A stretch of 64,000 nucleotides of DNA from Montifringilla adamsi (GCA_017590115.1 JAGGNK010008670.1:4831677-4895676), one strand, 5' to 3'; shown: positions 1 through 14,582, counted from the first letter of the stretch. Notes: generated by a model from the letters alone, not told the origin. Numbers and translations: made by a program.

Positions 1-2802
1 GCAGTTGCATTAAATCCTGGTGCAAAACTGAGAGTTAACATTGTAAGAAATATGCATTATAAATAGTTTATGAAGAACATTTTTTTTTTCCTGTTTCAGC
101 TACTGGTATTCAAGGCCTCATATAATTTGTGAGTTTCAACATAAAATTCCCAAATAAGGTGTTAATATTTCCCTGGGGATTTTATGTATTTATGTATATG
201 AAGTCTGTTTTCTTTAGCTGTATTTGAAAGCCATTTCACAGTACAATGAGGTCCTAATTTTTATAGCCAATCAAAGCTGTGCCTTCCATGTAATCAGCTC
301 TTTGCTATATAGCAGAAAAAAGCAATGCCTTATGAAAAATTAAGTTGTATTTATTTTTTATATAGTATTCAGAATATTAGGCATATGAATCACAAAAACC
401 TGAATCTAATTAAATTATCAGTTCCTACGGCAAGTTCTGAATCTTCTACAAATATATCTGTAATTGTGTTAAACATATCCCTGCTTAGGAATTCCCCAAG
501 CTAAAGCTTTTGATGTTGCCTGCTGAATTCTTTGCGGAAATTACAACAATCCAAATACTAACAGGGCAACTGAAACCACTCTGTTGGTTACACAACAGTA
601 TTTTTAAGTGATAAATTCTGACTCTCAAAGTCGTGCTCCTGTCTGCCTACCAAGTATTTGCAGACATGGCAGGGTTTTCTGCTCTCACTGGGCTTGTGTC
701 TGGCACAGAACTGTGCAGCAACAGGGAACAAACTCATCAAAAACCCGTGCAGGTTTTTATGTGTGCTTGTCAGCCTGCATTTTTTTTTTTGCCTAGGCCA
801 GCGGGATTTGGTGTTAAGAAGGTGTGTTTGGAAGCTGAAGAGCTCGTTCTCCAGGCCCATTAATCATGGCTGGGTGTGCAGCAGGTCTCACACAACTCTC
901 ACCTGTGCTGCTCTCCAGGCTGTGTCCTCACCTGCTGCTCCAAGCACTTGGACTTCCCTTCTGGAGTCCACCTGGCATTCAGGAGAACTCTGCATTCTAA
1001 CAAAGCTACCCGCCTGGACTGTCCCAGAACTGATTTTTTACGTCTAAATGGAGAGGGGAAGTGTCTTCTAAAGCTACTGCTCTCTCTTTTCCCCCTGGCT
1101 AAACGTCAGAGCTAATTTCAACAGAGTTCCTATCCTTAGGTCTGTGTTCAGCTTCGCAATTTGCTTCCCTTTGCAGAGTTGAACCAATGGCAGGAGAGGT
1201 CCAGCTACAGAAGAAAAGAAAAAAAATAATCTTCACTAATTTCAAATTCTTGAAGTCATTCCCTTTGTACTCAGATAAAATTTCCAAATGGAAAGTACAT
1301 TCCAGTCATAGATATAGCCTGAACATAAAACATGTTGAGTAACAGCAGCAAATAATCCTCAGACAAACATGCAAGTACAGGCCATGCCTGCACAATAAAT
1401 GGTGCAGATTCAGATCCCATGAACACAATTAAAAGAGGCTTCATTTATAAAAATAATTGTGTTACAAAATATATCATATAAGCCTATTTGTCTTGAAAAA
1501 AAAATTACATAAATGTTTGGAGAGTTCTTCCCTCTTTCCAATCATTTAATATAGCAAAAGTTAAGCTGCTCTTAAGGAACTGTACTGATGTGGAATTTTC
1601 ATGTGTCAAGGAACTTTATATGTGCACACAGTATTAACTCCTGATCAGAGTCACCTCACAAACACTGTGGCATATAAAGTGATACACATGAGATGAAGTT
1701 GATTAAGGCTATGTTCAATTTCTCATAAATGATACTGGCATACTGAATTACTCATATTTAGCTGAGACATAGAAACTAGTGGTAGTTCTGCAAGTAATGG
1801 TAACTTAATTGATCATTTGAACATGCCTTCAAAGAGCCTTTGGCTACAAATGTAGTTTGGGTTGTAATTCAGGGGTTGCCCTGAACAATGTTTCGTCTGC
1901 TGGCAAAACTTTGAATATGAGTATGATGATACTGTTAATTTGATTTGCCTGGCTTCTCAGAGGGTGTGAACTAAAGCTGAACTTACTATTACTCATCAGT
2001 GGCTAACACAAGCACTTTACAACACATAGACTAGCTCCATTTGAGCACATTTCAGGGATTTCCTTCGTGTATTCAGAAAGGACAAGCAAATTATTTCAAA
2101 ATTAAATGTGTAGAATGACCCAGTTTATTGCAGCTTAAATAACTGTGGAACACATCCTTGAGAAATCCCAGATCCATAGAAAAATACATTGCCTGCAAGG
2201 GTGCAATAATGCTGAAGGCTGGCCATTTTTCCTAAGCTGGGCTAATTCAAGAGGAGTAAAGTGAGTGCAGCTCACTTCCCTTTCTCTGTAGTAAAACACA
2301 GCCTCATGTGCCCGTGGTCACACAAAAAGTCTGTGATAGGGCATGAAAGTAAATCTGCAGCTTGGTCCCTCTGTAGCATCCTAACCACTGAAAAAGAGGA
2401 GCCAGCAAAAAAATAGAGTAGAGAAAGCAAGTAGAGAATAAAGGAACTTCCTCCCTAGTTATCCTCTCACTTTTTATGTCTTTTATGTTTTGAAGGCCTA
2501 ACAAAAATTTTTCCTTGTAGCATAGTTATTTTCTAGACAAAATAATCTGATACCACACTTACCTGCAATTTTAGAAGCCTTCATCTACCACATTCATATC
2601 TAGCAATTGTTAGAATGATGATTTTATCAGTTGCCAATATTTGTTCATTCAACACGCAGCAGAAAGTAATCTTAGCTCAAAGAATTTTTAAAAATACAAG
2701 TTAGTGCCTGAAATGCATGAAATAAAGTTCAGTATAATTAATATAGTAAAAGTCTCAGTCACCAAAAGGAAATTGCAGGATGTGGGTGTCTTGCTGCTAC
2801 CT

Positions 2803-2815
2803 GTTGCCTAGCAAT
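2803..2815. promoter_or_regulatory. RFX X-box-like motif (weak candidate)
   Basis: The bases gttgcctagcaat fit the two RFX half-sites (GTTGCC and GCAAY) with a two-base spacer. It sits just before a stretch with unusually many retained CpGs (about 2864-2890). RFX factors bind such sites in ciliary and neuronal gene control regions. A chance match is quite possible in 64 kb. Confidence 0.25.
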
Positions 2816-4073
2816 GCTGCATACGTGTGGCACAAGATTGATAGATATCACCCACTCAGATCGCGGGATTCAGACCTTCACGCCGCCCTGGCACTGGGAA
2901 AAACTGCCAAGAGAGAGGGAGAAATAGCAGATGGGAGGAGAAGCCTCACAGAGTCACTTTTTCTCAGTGTCCATCACTATACTGCCCAAAAGATCAGCGA
3001 TGTTCAATTTTATCGAGTCTGGTTTTGCTACGTGTAAATGTGCACTTCTGTATAAATATAAATATATATATAGATAAACTTTTTTCCTAGCTAGGTGTAT
3101 CTGGGTCGTGCAAAGTAGAGGCAATGATATCCTGAAATTAAAATGGCAATTCAGTTTTATAATTTTTAGTGACTCACACTGCATTACCTTTAAGTAGGAT
3201 GAACAAAAATTTCTCAGATATTATAGATAATTATAATGTTATTACTGCATTCCTCATAGCAAATGCTAAAGTTAAGATGCAACACAGCATTTTAAGCAAC
3301 TCATACCTTCTCAAAATACACTTTTTGCTAAAATTTTCCATGATCCACTTGGCTTCAAAGTCAGCTTTTTTCTGAGAAATCTTTCTGTGGAATTAGTTCT
3401 GCCATTTTTGAACCGAGTCAGGAGGCTCCATATGTTCTATTTTAAATTCTGGACTTGCATAATTCTAACAAATGTCTAAAGATAGAAGCCTCAGACCTGA
3501 CAGGTTTTATAATACTCATTAAAGGAAGAAAATAATCTTGGTTTGAAGAAAATTACTTGAGTTTTTAAAAATAATGGCATCCAAAACAATTTCCTGCACA
3601 TGAACAAGTAGAATCTGAAGATGGTTTTCAGGCCAAAATGCTGTTATATGAGAAGTCCTGCTCTTAACTATTAAAAATCATTACACTTGAGAGCCTTCTT
3701 TGTTTAGCCCTATCCATTAATAAGGATTAATTAAAATAATACAAAGCACTAGAAAAAAAAAATCTAATTATAAAAAGACCAAACAATCAGTCCCATAGAG
3801 CATGAAGTGAGCAGCCATCTGTTGAACAGCCCTGTTTGCTAAGAACTCAGCATCCATCTTAGTCGTGGAAAACAGGGGAGCTAACAGCACAGAGACCAAG
3901 GAGGGCTTGGTAAATAACAACGAGTGAGACAAGTAAAATAAATGGGAATTACAGTTGATCCTAATGCCCAGGAAATGTGGAGATTGCTTTCCTGGGGAAC
4001 ACAACAGCTGACCATTGATGGATGATGAAGAGAGTGAGAGCACCAGCCCAGACTAGCAAAATTCACTGGATGG

Positions 4074-4092
4074 TGGGATGGGATGGGATGGG
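4074..4092 (+). repeat. Short GGGAT tandem repeat
   Basis: About four consecutive copies of the pentamer GGGAT, the last degenerating into GGGAG. It is a short simple repeat with no associated gene. Confidence 0.75.
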
Positions 4093-7000
4093 AGTGGAGC
4101 AGATAGCTGCTACCCTCAGCCTGGGGTGTTAGACCTGCACTAAGCCTCTCAGTGCCTCCATATGACTTACAAATACCTGCTCTGCAGCTCATTTTATGGT
4201 GAAAACACTTTTTGTGTTCACAAGGAGCATCTTTATCGCATCCTGTTTTTGCTCATGTTTGGTGGTGTTCAAAGCACTCAGATAAAATTTTCAGAAGTTA
4301 TCAAGTGACTTAAAACCTGCAAGTACCAGTGAGCTGCCTCCCAGCCAGCTCCTGAAACACCCACACAGCAGTTTCTGCTCACCACAATCAACTCCCACAC
4401 TGAGTTTGGGATTGGGGTCGCTTACACAGAGCCTAAGACCCAAACAAGGCAGGTGCAATAAAAGCTATTTAGAGCTAATTGACAGCAAATGTTAAAAGGA
4501 GAGGTGTTTAGGGGGTCTCCCCCTTTCAGGTTGGGCACCTGAGGCAGCTGGGATGGTGGACTGCAGCTCCCCTTGAGAGGATCAGAAGCCCAGCAGTGCT
4601 GTTCCAGGTAGGTAGTTGCACTGCATTTTTTGAGTGAAAATTACTAGTTATCTCTCTATTTTCTTTTTAAAACACGTCAAGAGGAAGAATTTGTAGTATT
4701 ATTGCCTTTTATGTGCCACTCCACAGGTAGAGTGGCTGAAAAATGGAAGATTTTGTTTGTTTGCACGTGTGGTGAGTGGTTCTGAATTGTACCTTTGAGC
4801 ATGGGCTTTTGACTACAAAGGAAAATGAGGAAGGTTTGTCCTCTTTGGTGAGACTCCCAAGCTTTGTGGCAGTGCAAGCTCATGGGCTTGTGCAGAGAGC
4901 ATACAGGAGAGCTGGAAAGCTGAAAAGGAAGGGGAGTTGTTGTATTCCCTACCCTATTTTTAGCTAATACTGTTATAATACAAAATGTTTTCTACAGACG
5001 TGAGAGCGGTTTTAGAAACAGTAAAACACAGAATTACAAAATTATGAAGAATGGGGAGTAGGGCTGTAATGGCAGGATTTTGCTGACTTTTCTGTGGTGT
5101 TTCTTGACCTCAACATGACATTAGTCTTTTTTTTGTCATTAATATGCGTCTTCTTGGCAGCTGATGTTAAAAAATTATAGGGTTTTTTTTTTTTTATGTA
5201 ACAAAGGAGAAAGTGTTTCTTTCTGCTTATAGCTAAGGGAGTAAGCCTGGTCTTCTCTTCCACAGAAAGAGAAAGCTGGGAGGCTCTGAAAGAGCAGGTG
5301 CCATTACTCTTAATCTCTCTGTGGGTCTGCCAGTATTACTAGGCAGAATTCTAGCTTGGCGTTTATATTCCCCTCAAATGTTGTGATAGCATTTATTTTG
5401 AGAAGAAGTGAGGTAAGAGAATGGACCAGCTCAGTCTCACTTCAGCCTGTTCCAAGGTACCCACGTTCCTGGCTGGAGGAACACGACGTTTCCAGCTCCG
5501 TTCTGATGACAAGGAAGCCTTTTCTCCACTCAGAGGGTGGAAAGGTGCCAAGAGCAGCCCCATTATTTGGCAGGCAGGAGGTAACCTTACAGTAAACAGC
5601 TGTCAACTTCACAGTCTAGCTGAATTTTAATAGCTCAGAGACTAAAGAGAGTTACGATTGTGTCTGACCCCACGGGGTCTGGGCTCAATTACTCCAGGCT
5701 ACACCGAAGCTATCACGTTAGGGTCAGGTGACTTGTCTATATAAATTCCTCAAACGTGCCATTAAAATGTCAGTTCTTAACTTAGCTGGAGCTATAAAGC
5801 ACTTCAGCACAGTTTAAATCTCTGATCTCGTATAAAACAATCAAAACAGAATAAAAAGAATATTGTGTGGCTGGAGGCACTGTCACTTTTAGCCATGTGC
5901 AGGTGGATGCCATTGCTCCTGATCATTTTTGGTTGCTCTTCTTCTGCATGGAACACAGTGAGGCTTAGTCCAGGGAAAACAATGTATTATTTATTAGAAA
6001 ACTTGAAGAATTTGGCTTTCTAACTTCACTCCAGTTTGTCAATCCCTTTCCTCATTTTTGGGTGTTCATTAAGAAGGATTTCCATGCAGACAAAATATGG
6101 ATAACTACTCAAAAAAAAAATAAATTCCTCTATTTTGAGAGAAATACTCATGGTCAATATTAGCACTCTCAAAATATTGATAGAGATTGGAAAGCAGAAA
6201 GTAACTTTTAAATCTGGCCAGTGGCAAGTGCTAGTCTGAATCACAGCCTGGAAAAAGGGGAAAAAAATCCCCAAACTGATCATTTGGAGCAGATTGTTCT
6301 GAAGCAATGATTTATGACCATTTCTTATGCATAAAGAAAGAACAGTTAAGTCTGTACTGTAATTCTGCAGTTAGGCAAGTACCTTCAGTTGCTGCTGTGG
6401 AGTAGCACATGAACTCACCTATCTGTCAGTGACAGCAGACAATTAAAGCAGTAATTTAATTGGGGATTGTGGAGCAAAGAGTGCTGGGAAGAATATTGAT
6501 ACCTTAATAAAGGCTGAAGCTGTGGTAATGGGTCCTGGTGGTAATGTGCAGCGTGATGAACTAGGGTTTTGATTTGAGGAAAGTTATACAGAGATGCAGA
6601 ACGAGTGAAAAATTGCAAGTCACAGGTGACTGGCTACGTGTGGTGTCAGAATCAGGCTTGTCTGCCTGCACCTGGCTTCTGAATACCCACCTGTATCATA
6701 GTGCTGCTTTTCTCACCCTTTGGGGTGAGGCTGTGCATTTTCTAACAGTGATCTGCATGCCAAAGCGCTGTCTGTCACAGATTATGAGGGCAGATATGCT
6801 CTCCTCTACTTATGTTTTAAATTCTAATCTTTATATTATTCTGATACTCCTGCTCCATAGGAGTCAGAAATCCTCCAGCACTTCTCAAAAAAATTATCCT
6901 GCAGTGCTGATGAGTGCTTCTTCAAAATGGATGCTGTTTGGAAGATAAACTTGTGCCCTGCAGAGAAGATAAAATGTAGATTTATTGAAGCAAACAACAA

Positions 7001-7740
7001 CAAAAAGCTGTATATTGTGGTTTGAGTCCTTTTTATATTTTAGGGTCTATAAAATCAGGCTCCTTGGCCTTTATACAACAAGTCAAGCAGGAAAAGCCAT
7101 TGTAAGTTTTCTTGATTACCCATCTTTTATGTTCCCTATAGACAAGCATATACCAAATTTGTGTGATTTGAAGAGAAACATCATATTTCTTTAATAAAAA
7201 CAAGGCAGATATAAAATTCCTCTTAATGCCTTATCAATAACAGTTTTCTTTTGATAGCAATGCACGTTCATTTTCTCAATACCTCGCCAAAGTCAGGGAG
7301 GCACCTTCAGTACTCCAAGTTTATTTCCAGAGCCTTGAACCTCTTCACTTAGGACTGGATTTATTGCCTCTGATAAAATGCAGGTAAAACAGGCTTCGTG
7401 CAGAAGAAAGTGGCAAAGCAGGAGGATTGGGAAGTGATGCCCATGGAAAATGCAGAACAGCTCCTCCATAGCCAGTCCTCAGTCCCCTGGCTGCAAGCAG
7501 TAGCTATTACAGCTGCATTCCTAAATATTATTCCCAGCACTCCTACTTCAAGAAATTACTTAGACTTCAGGTGTCCTTGTTCCTTTCCCACCTGGCTCCA
7601 AATTCCTCCCTGTGCTGCCCTGTGTGGAGCCATGATGAGCCTCAGTGTTGTGTGGGGTTTGTTCTGTTAAACTGGGTGTGATAAATCACGACACTGAACA
7701 CTCCAGCATTAGTTGGAAGCTCAAATATTGAGAGCTTAGC

Positions 7741-10700
7741 TTACTTATTGCCATGGCAATCACCATTAAAATTATTTTTAGCTTATATTAAAGGTAAAAA
7801 AAAAAGAAAAAAGAAAAATCAAAAAACATTTGCGATGTGAAGTACAAAGACTTTAATTTTTAAAAAACCCATTCTGTATCCCTTCAGTGAGGGGACTTTT
7901 TATGAGTGAGCCCTGGGTCCGACAATTTTAGATGATTAAATTTTATATTAAGTGTCTTCTTGGGGACAAGAAAAAAAAAAAAAGATAAGTGCAGCTAGGC
8001 TGGAGTTGCTGCTGGTCATGGTCTGATCTTGTTTTATGAAACAACTGATCATAACCTGAGCATGATGCAATATCTCTGTGTTGGATAACTCTGGTGGCCC
8101 CTTGCTGCCTCCTCTGATCTCTCAAATACAGAATTTAGCAATAGGTATTTTAATGCACCAGAGTTCTGTGGTTTAATTAATAGTTATTTTTTAGACAGGT
8201 CTAACAGTATTTGTCAATGTTTTTGCTGCTAGACATTTAACTTTTTCATTCCAAGCTCACAAAAGAAAGATGGCACCCCAAAAAATGTTATGTAATAATT
8301 TATTTCAAAATGTAAAAGTAATTAAAAAAACCCCTGCATTCCTTGTTATAGTGCTTGTGAAATGTACTGTCTAAAAGGCATGATAAAAGAGAACTCTCTT
8401 ACTAAGGATGTCATAGGGGATAGTGAATAGATACAGGTAATTACTATTTCAAATGTCTAATGACCTTTTCACTAAAGCACAATGAACTTCTATCATGCTC
8501 CGCTGCTCTTGGTAGAATATGTGATCTTCATGCATACAGATGCACACAAAAAGTCCTTGATTTCCTCATAGAGCAGCCTAATTCAAGAACTTGCATTGTA
8601 GTTACAATTTTTCCCCAGATGTTGGAGTGGGATGTTTGAGAAATAAATGCCTTAAGTCTGTATTGCTCACTGTGGCCAGAATTTGCAATGCTTGGTGTTT
8701 CTGTGCTGAAACACGGTGAGAATTGATGGATGCCAGCTTAAACTGTAAGGCAGACACAGGTGATAGAGGCAGATCAACAGGGACATTTGCACCAATGCAA
8801 TTCTCTGCTCTTACGAGAAGGCACAAAACAGTGACAGGTGCAGCATCTGCCAAATTGAATTGTTTGTAGTGTGGCAGCCAGGAATATACCTCAGTTTGCT
8901 CAACAACAAAAAGTGTTTAAATAAAAAAAAAAAAGTAGCATTAAAAAAGATCAAAAATACCTAATTACCATTCAAACAATAAGCTACAATGCTGAAATGT
9001 TTCATTATAAAGCGAACAATAAAACTTTTGTGTTTTGTGTTTAGGGACAACCTGGAAAATCAAGAGTTCTGAGACAGAAAAATCAAACATATTGAAGGCT
9101 TTTGTACTCCAATTCTAGGGGAAATGACGGTGCCTATTGTTGCTGTCTGTGTTGTGAAGATGTGAGTCAGATGATTAGGAGGCAGCAGTCCCTGCCAAAT
9201 AATATTAGAGCACTTTTTTATACAGAAGTATCAGAACTACTCAGATGATTCTGATCACACCATTTCTCGCTGCTTTCAGGTCTGGGCTAAGTGGGAAATA
9301 GAAAGGTGGAGTCAAAATATCCTGTCACAGGAGAACACTTTTATTTGCTACTTACATTAATCACAATATATGGAGGCTCAACAGCTTGACCATGACTCAG
9401 GTGTGTGGGAGAATTGGGTAGAATCACATAAGATTAGTAAGTGGTTCCTTCATTCTGGCTGGTGCTATATTCATGCTGGAATGCACTGCAACACTATAAT
9501 GCTTTTCATTTAAAAAAAAAGTTCTCTGACTGTCATAGTTCAGTCTCAGAAAAGAGCGGGGGGAAAAACTCAAAGGATTTCTCACCTACTCACAGAGAAA
9601 TTTTGCTCATTAGCCTTTGATTATTGCACTGTGCAGTGAGAACAAAAAAGCCTCAACATAAGCCATTTTTTTGGCAAATGTAGAAGTACATAATTTCCTG
9701 TTTTAAATGCATGAAGCCAAATTTGAACCACTTTCAGTATTTATATTGAGAATGGGAAGGCAAAAGGTGTCTTGGCTGAATGGCTCTAACCTTCTGTGTT
9801 GGAGATCTATAAAGGTGGTGATTTCTGAACGAAAGGATTAATTGAGTTAATAACCTGAACAGTGAGGTAAAGAGTAATTTACAGTCATAGCTAGTGTGAA
9901 AGCCCTGTTGTTTCTTTAATTGTGGTATTGACTGGCATTGCACTGCCATAAATTGTCCTGTAAGAATGTATGTATACAGGCTTGAAAGTTTAGTCCGTTG
10001 TGATTGAGATCAAAAAAGACCTGACTTTCACAACTTCACTGGTCTGTAAAATAACTAAAACATTTTCCAGCAATGAGAAAGATGGTGTGACTTGATACAC
10101 ATTTTTAAAAAGAATATTGAAGTTATACTTCCATTTAATTGAGCCATTAATCCTAGAAAATTGGCTCCCACATGTAACCTGAAACCATACCACATTCTTC
10201 TACTTATTTTCTGATATCACCAACTGAACATAGATCACAGAAAATAAATCTGCTTTCTTGCTCAAAATATGAGCAATTTCAAGAGAAAACACCAAGCTGA
10301 AGAGAAACCTGAAGAAAAAAAATAGTAACTGCAACAGATAAATAAAATGCCTGCCTCTGACTAATAAACTGAGAACCTGAGTACTGTGCTTGACAATAAT
10401 ATAGGAACTATAATTTGGCTCACAAACCTCTCAAGCAGCAGTAAAAACTGGTATGTGTTTTCTCTAGGAGATGCTGGGTATGTTGTTGACCTCATCATTC
10501 TAAGATGTTTCTTCTGTGGATATTCAGAGCACACAGCACTTCATCTGAAATCCCTTGTTCTGATTGCTGGAGTGTTACACAGCTATTTTCTTGTACAATT
10601 GAAGCTATGCAGGAACCAAAGCACAGATCCCAAGCATGAAGTGGTAAAGGGTCCTGGGGAAACAGAGAGAAAATAAAACGTGCACTGCAAGTACTGAGTG

Positions 10701-13700
10701 AGGCACTGAAAAGCAGCCCGTTGTCCTTCTGCTAATGCTCCCCAGGCCATCTGTAAGTGGCCTTTATGAACCACCTGTCATTTAGGCAATGGTTAGCTCA
10801 CTAATTAGTAGGATGGTCACCAGACCGTGCTGCTGGACAGGCATTTTCTGTCCATGCTGGTGTGCAGAGCATACAGAGCTCTTGGGTTTCCAGCTGCAGG
10901 GTAATTCTTTACAGAAAGCAGAGTGCTAGGAGCTTTTCTCATAAAACCAGATACAGAGGGCACAGACATTGACAAGCCAACATCCCCATAACTGAATTGT
11001 AGGGCTGAGAGCTGGAGGTTTTGGTGTTCTAAGCAGAGTTTTAGCTTGCAGCCTTTAGAGGTGTTGCCAGCGAGCAGCACGGTGCAGCTGCACCCCGGCG
11101 TTGGTCAGGCTGGCAGCAGGGTCAGCTGAGGAAGGAGACTTTGTGGTGATGCTGGAAACAAAATTGGTTCTTTCATTGCATTCTAATGACCTACATAATT
11201 TTGCTTGGCACATGGCTTGCCTTGGATCCACCCAGTTGCTCCTGATCTTGGCCAAATCTCGGATCCTTTCTTTGTCTCCTATGGCTTTGATGCTCCTTTA
11301 TAATTTCTCACTGGCAAAGGATGGGTTTCTTTCCTGCTCGTTTAATGCTAGATAAGGAAAGGAATTCAGGCACCTAAATTTGAAAAGAGATGGAATGTGT
11401 TTGCAATCCTGGTACCTAGTTTTTCTGTTATAAACCGGAAAAATTTCCTTGTTTTTGGTGAAATTGAATTGTCTCCTTTCAGAAGGAGACACCTGCACTG
11501 ACTTGATTGTTAGTTAAGGTCATTTAAACCACATTAAAATATATGTGCATTTACTGATTTAGTGTGCTGTGAATTGCCCTAGGGTTTCAGGACTGACTCT
11601 TTAGCTGGTGGACATCTGGGAAATTTCCTGTACCTTTCAAAGAAGCCATGTCAATTTATATTAGCAGGAGATTTGGTCTTTAATTATTTTCATAATGGAA
11701 TATTAGCTCTGACTACAAAGGTCCATAAATACCATCAGTGGGTGGGGGCGGGGTGTCCAAAGATGTTTGAATTGTCCTTTCCTGTCTATATCTCTTTATG
11801 CAGAAGAATTTCACTAAATATTTCTCTAAATGTGCATGGGAAATTTGAGCAGCAAATAGAATCTATAGTGGAAAGACAGTTGTGTATTTTCATGCAGAAT
11901 TGATGACTAGTTATGGGAGGCAGAATTACCAACTCTAGAGAACACAGATGTTAACTGGCATAATGCCCTCTTGATGCAAATAAATACATTAGATGCTATA
12001 AAAGATTTTAAAACAGGAGAGCTCATCTTGGCAGGAGATATATTTGCTGGATTTGTGCTATTCATTTTGTTTTATAGAATTGCTGTGGATTTGGAATAGA
12101 CTATTTGAGGAGCTTCTAAATGCACCACTGGAATGAGACTTTAAATTCATTTTATTTCTGATGTTTTGTAAAGGGAAAAAGCATTCTTAATTTGTGCATA
12201 GACACTTCACCTCCCCCAGTACCCCAAAGTGTCTGAGCTACACGTCTGATAAGTGAGGCAGTGACTTTATCCCAGAGTGGTGAAAGGCTGGACAACTGTT
12301 CAAGCATGCAGGGTTGTTGGTGTTTCTGGAGCACTGCAGAAGGGAGTGCTCCCTTCCCATTCAGAAGCTGGGCTATTTGTGTTCTTCCTCCACCATTAAT
12401 ATTTCTTATGAGCAAAATATCACTGCTATCTCCACCAAGTTTCTACCACCTGTCACTCAAACTCTTGCTTTGGCTCCCATGTGATTATTTGAATTTTTTC
12501 CAAGTAAGACCTGGCAGAATATAATGTGACCCATCACCGCCTAGAACTGTTTTTTATTTTTGTGACAAAAATACAGGACGTTTTTTGTAAGTCCATCTTT
12601 GTATCCTTTTGTAAGCTGAGGAATGTGGGCATCTATTTAGGGCAACAGATTTGAAGGTCAAAAATCTGTTTACAGCTGTGGGGAAGTATAGCCAGGGTAG
12701 TTCAAGGCAATGCTCTATGTGCTGTCTGCAGTGGATTTTGGTTATATATTATTTTTATGAGGACAGTGAAAGGGACCTACACCTCAACTGCCCACTTCTG
12801 TCCCAGCGTATGAGAGCAAGCCCAGGGAGAGAGGACTGCAGGAGGTGGACACTGATTTGATTTGTGATAGTATTTCCTGTCTTTGAGCCTTGCCATCCAT
12901 TGGGATGAGTAGAGCAAAAGGCAGTAGGGTTTTTCCCTCTCTCATAAGTGGCTGTCACACTCCATAGCAGCTGCTGTTACATCTTGCAGTAATTTTTTTT
13001 CCAAGACAGGTCCCTTTTAACTTCCTGATCTCATTTTTCATTTTTCAAGTGATTTGAAGCATTTTGCCACCTCCTATTGTCCCTCCTGGTTTCCCTGATG
13101 TTGGTAGGTTTTTCTTTTTGTTCCATGCTGTTGTTTTATGAAGCCTTTGTCTGCTAATAGTTGTCTGTCTCCAATACCTGCTACTGTGAGCTCCCTTTAC
13201 TACTGTCTGCATTTCTGTGTCACGTCAATCTCGCAATGTGACAGATGCAAATCTGTCTAAAATAACCTGTGCATGATGCATGCAGCCTGAAAATAAACAT
13301 TTATTTCAGTGTCAGGTGCATCACACCTGCAAATAACCTCATTTATCTAGACACATTTATTTTAATGCTTATTGTATAAATACCAGTATCTCAGCATACT
13401 CTACAATACCATCTGCCACTTGCTCTTCTATTATGCATAATTTAATATAGTCCTACATTACTCCAAGTTTTTATGTTGCTGGGCTCATGCATATCTACAG
13501 CCTTCGACAAGGATACAAGTGTGGTATGGAGATCACAGAAAATATTACACTGAGGTTTAAGTGGTGCTTTTGGGCTGGAGGTTGTTAATGCAGACAAGGT
13601 ATCTGACACTTGCAGTTGCACAATGTGGATTGGTGCAGTATTTTTCCGCACTTGTTTTGAATCTTCTCACTAACTTAAATAACCAAAGGTAAAATGACAA

Positions 13701-14315
13701 AATTATATGATAAGAAATACAGGTATATCCCAGTTACTGATTTTCCAGTTCTCCCCAGGCTAGACAACTGAATTCATGTGTTCAGATGAATTTAACTATA
13801 ACTTCCTGGATTGCTGGAGTGTTTCTGTGGACCATTATCACTGGCAGGGCACTGAAATGCCTGTATTTGATCACGCTGTTAATGCCTGGCTCTTGAAGAA
13901 GCCAATAAACACAGCAAGGAGATAGAGCAAGTCCAGCAGTAAGCTGACATTAACCAGCATTAGTTTCTTCTGCTACCACAACCTGATTAAACTTTTGAAA
14001 CCTGAGATTACTTGTGCCTTTGTTTCATATTCCAGGACATGCTGGGGTATTTCCATTAACTCCAGATTGTTCAAAACACAGTTATGCCATATTAGCACTC
14101 TGAATAATAAAAATTTACAACAGCTGAAGCTTGGTGCCTGTTTTCAAGGAAAGCACTGAGTGTCCCAAATCTAGCCTCTAATCATGAGCTGTTTGGGTTG
14201 CTGCATGCCCTTTTTCTGGCATATCACTGCTGGTCCAGAAGTTCTCCAAGACAAATGTTAGAAGCTGGGAATTGGATGTCAGGTAGATCCTGTGGTCTAA
14301 AAATAAGCTGAATCT
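7741..14315. other. Non-coding AT-rich DNA, no gene recognised
   Basis: Open frames are all under 100 codons and look random. The stretch contains a perfect 14-bp palindrome at 7747-7760, interrupted A-runs at about 7797-7830 and 7969-7983, and ordinary unique sequence. No CR1 tail, LTR, tRNA or snRNA signature was recognised before the CR1 insertion beginning near 14316. Confidence 0.6.
7747..7760. promoter_or_regulatory. Perfect palindrome matching an RFX X-box
   Basis: The 14 bases attgccatggcaat are a perfect palindrome and fit the symmetric X-box (RTTGCC, two bases, GGCAAY) bound by RFX dimers. It is followed by AT-rich sequence and no gene start is nearby. Function is inferred from the motif alone. 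Confidence 0.3.
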
Positions 14316-14582
14316 AGTGACAGGATGGAGGTCATAGCCTCAAGCTGTGCCAGGAGAGGTTCAGGTTGGACATCAGGAAAGATTTCTTCATGGAAAGGGT
14401 TGTTGGACATTGGAATGGGCTATCCAGGGAGGTGGAGTCGCCATTCCTGGAGGTGTTCACGAAACGACTGGGTGTGGCACTTGGAGCCACAGTTTTGTGG
14501 ATAAGGTGGTGATCAGTCAAAGGTGGGACTTTATTATCTTGGAGGTCTTTTCCAAATGATTCTAAATGATTCTATGATTCTA
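14316..14582 (+). mobile_element. CR1 LINE fragment, 3' end
   Basis: The stretch matches the 3' part of avian CR1 retrotransposons: the phrase around 14352-14385 (caggttggacatcaggaaag), the block around 14425-14450 (atccagggaggtggagtcg), and the terminal cttggaggtcttttcc followed by copies of the octamer unit ATGATTCT at 14557-14582. CR1 elements are usually cut short at the 5' end, and only the untranslated and extreme 3' ORF2 part remains here. It is diverged and has no coding capacity. The plus-strand orientation is set by the 3' tail. Confidence 0.9.

Larger units (their letters stand above)
1..7740. other. Non-coding AT-rich DNA, no gene recognised
   Basis: No open frame here resembles a known protein; the longest (129 codons, 658-1047 on the plus strand) has no domain, signal peptide or exon-like borders. 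Contents are a TA-rich stretch near 3056-3074, an imperfect GGGAT repeat at 4074-4092, and scattered short A or T runs. A block at 2803-2900 keeps several CpGs (around 2864-2890) and begins with an RFX-like motif, so it may be a regulatory element. No CR1 tail, LTR or RNA gene was seen. It could be intronic or intergenic; the sequence does not decide. Confidence 0.6.

Noticed and set aside
13304..13331. caggtg/cacctg pair as a hairpin or double E-box
   Set aside because: Six-base arms are expected many times in 64 kb and no other signal supports it.
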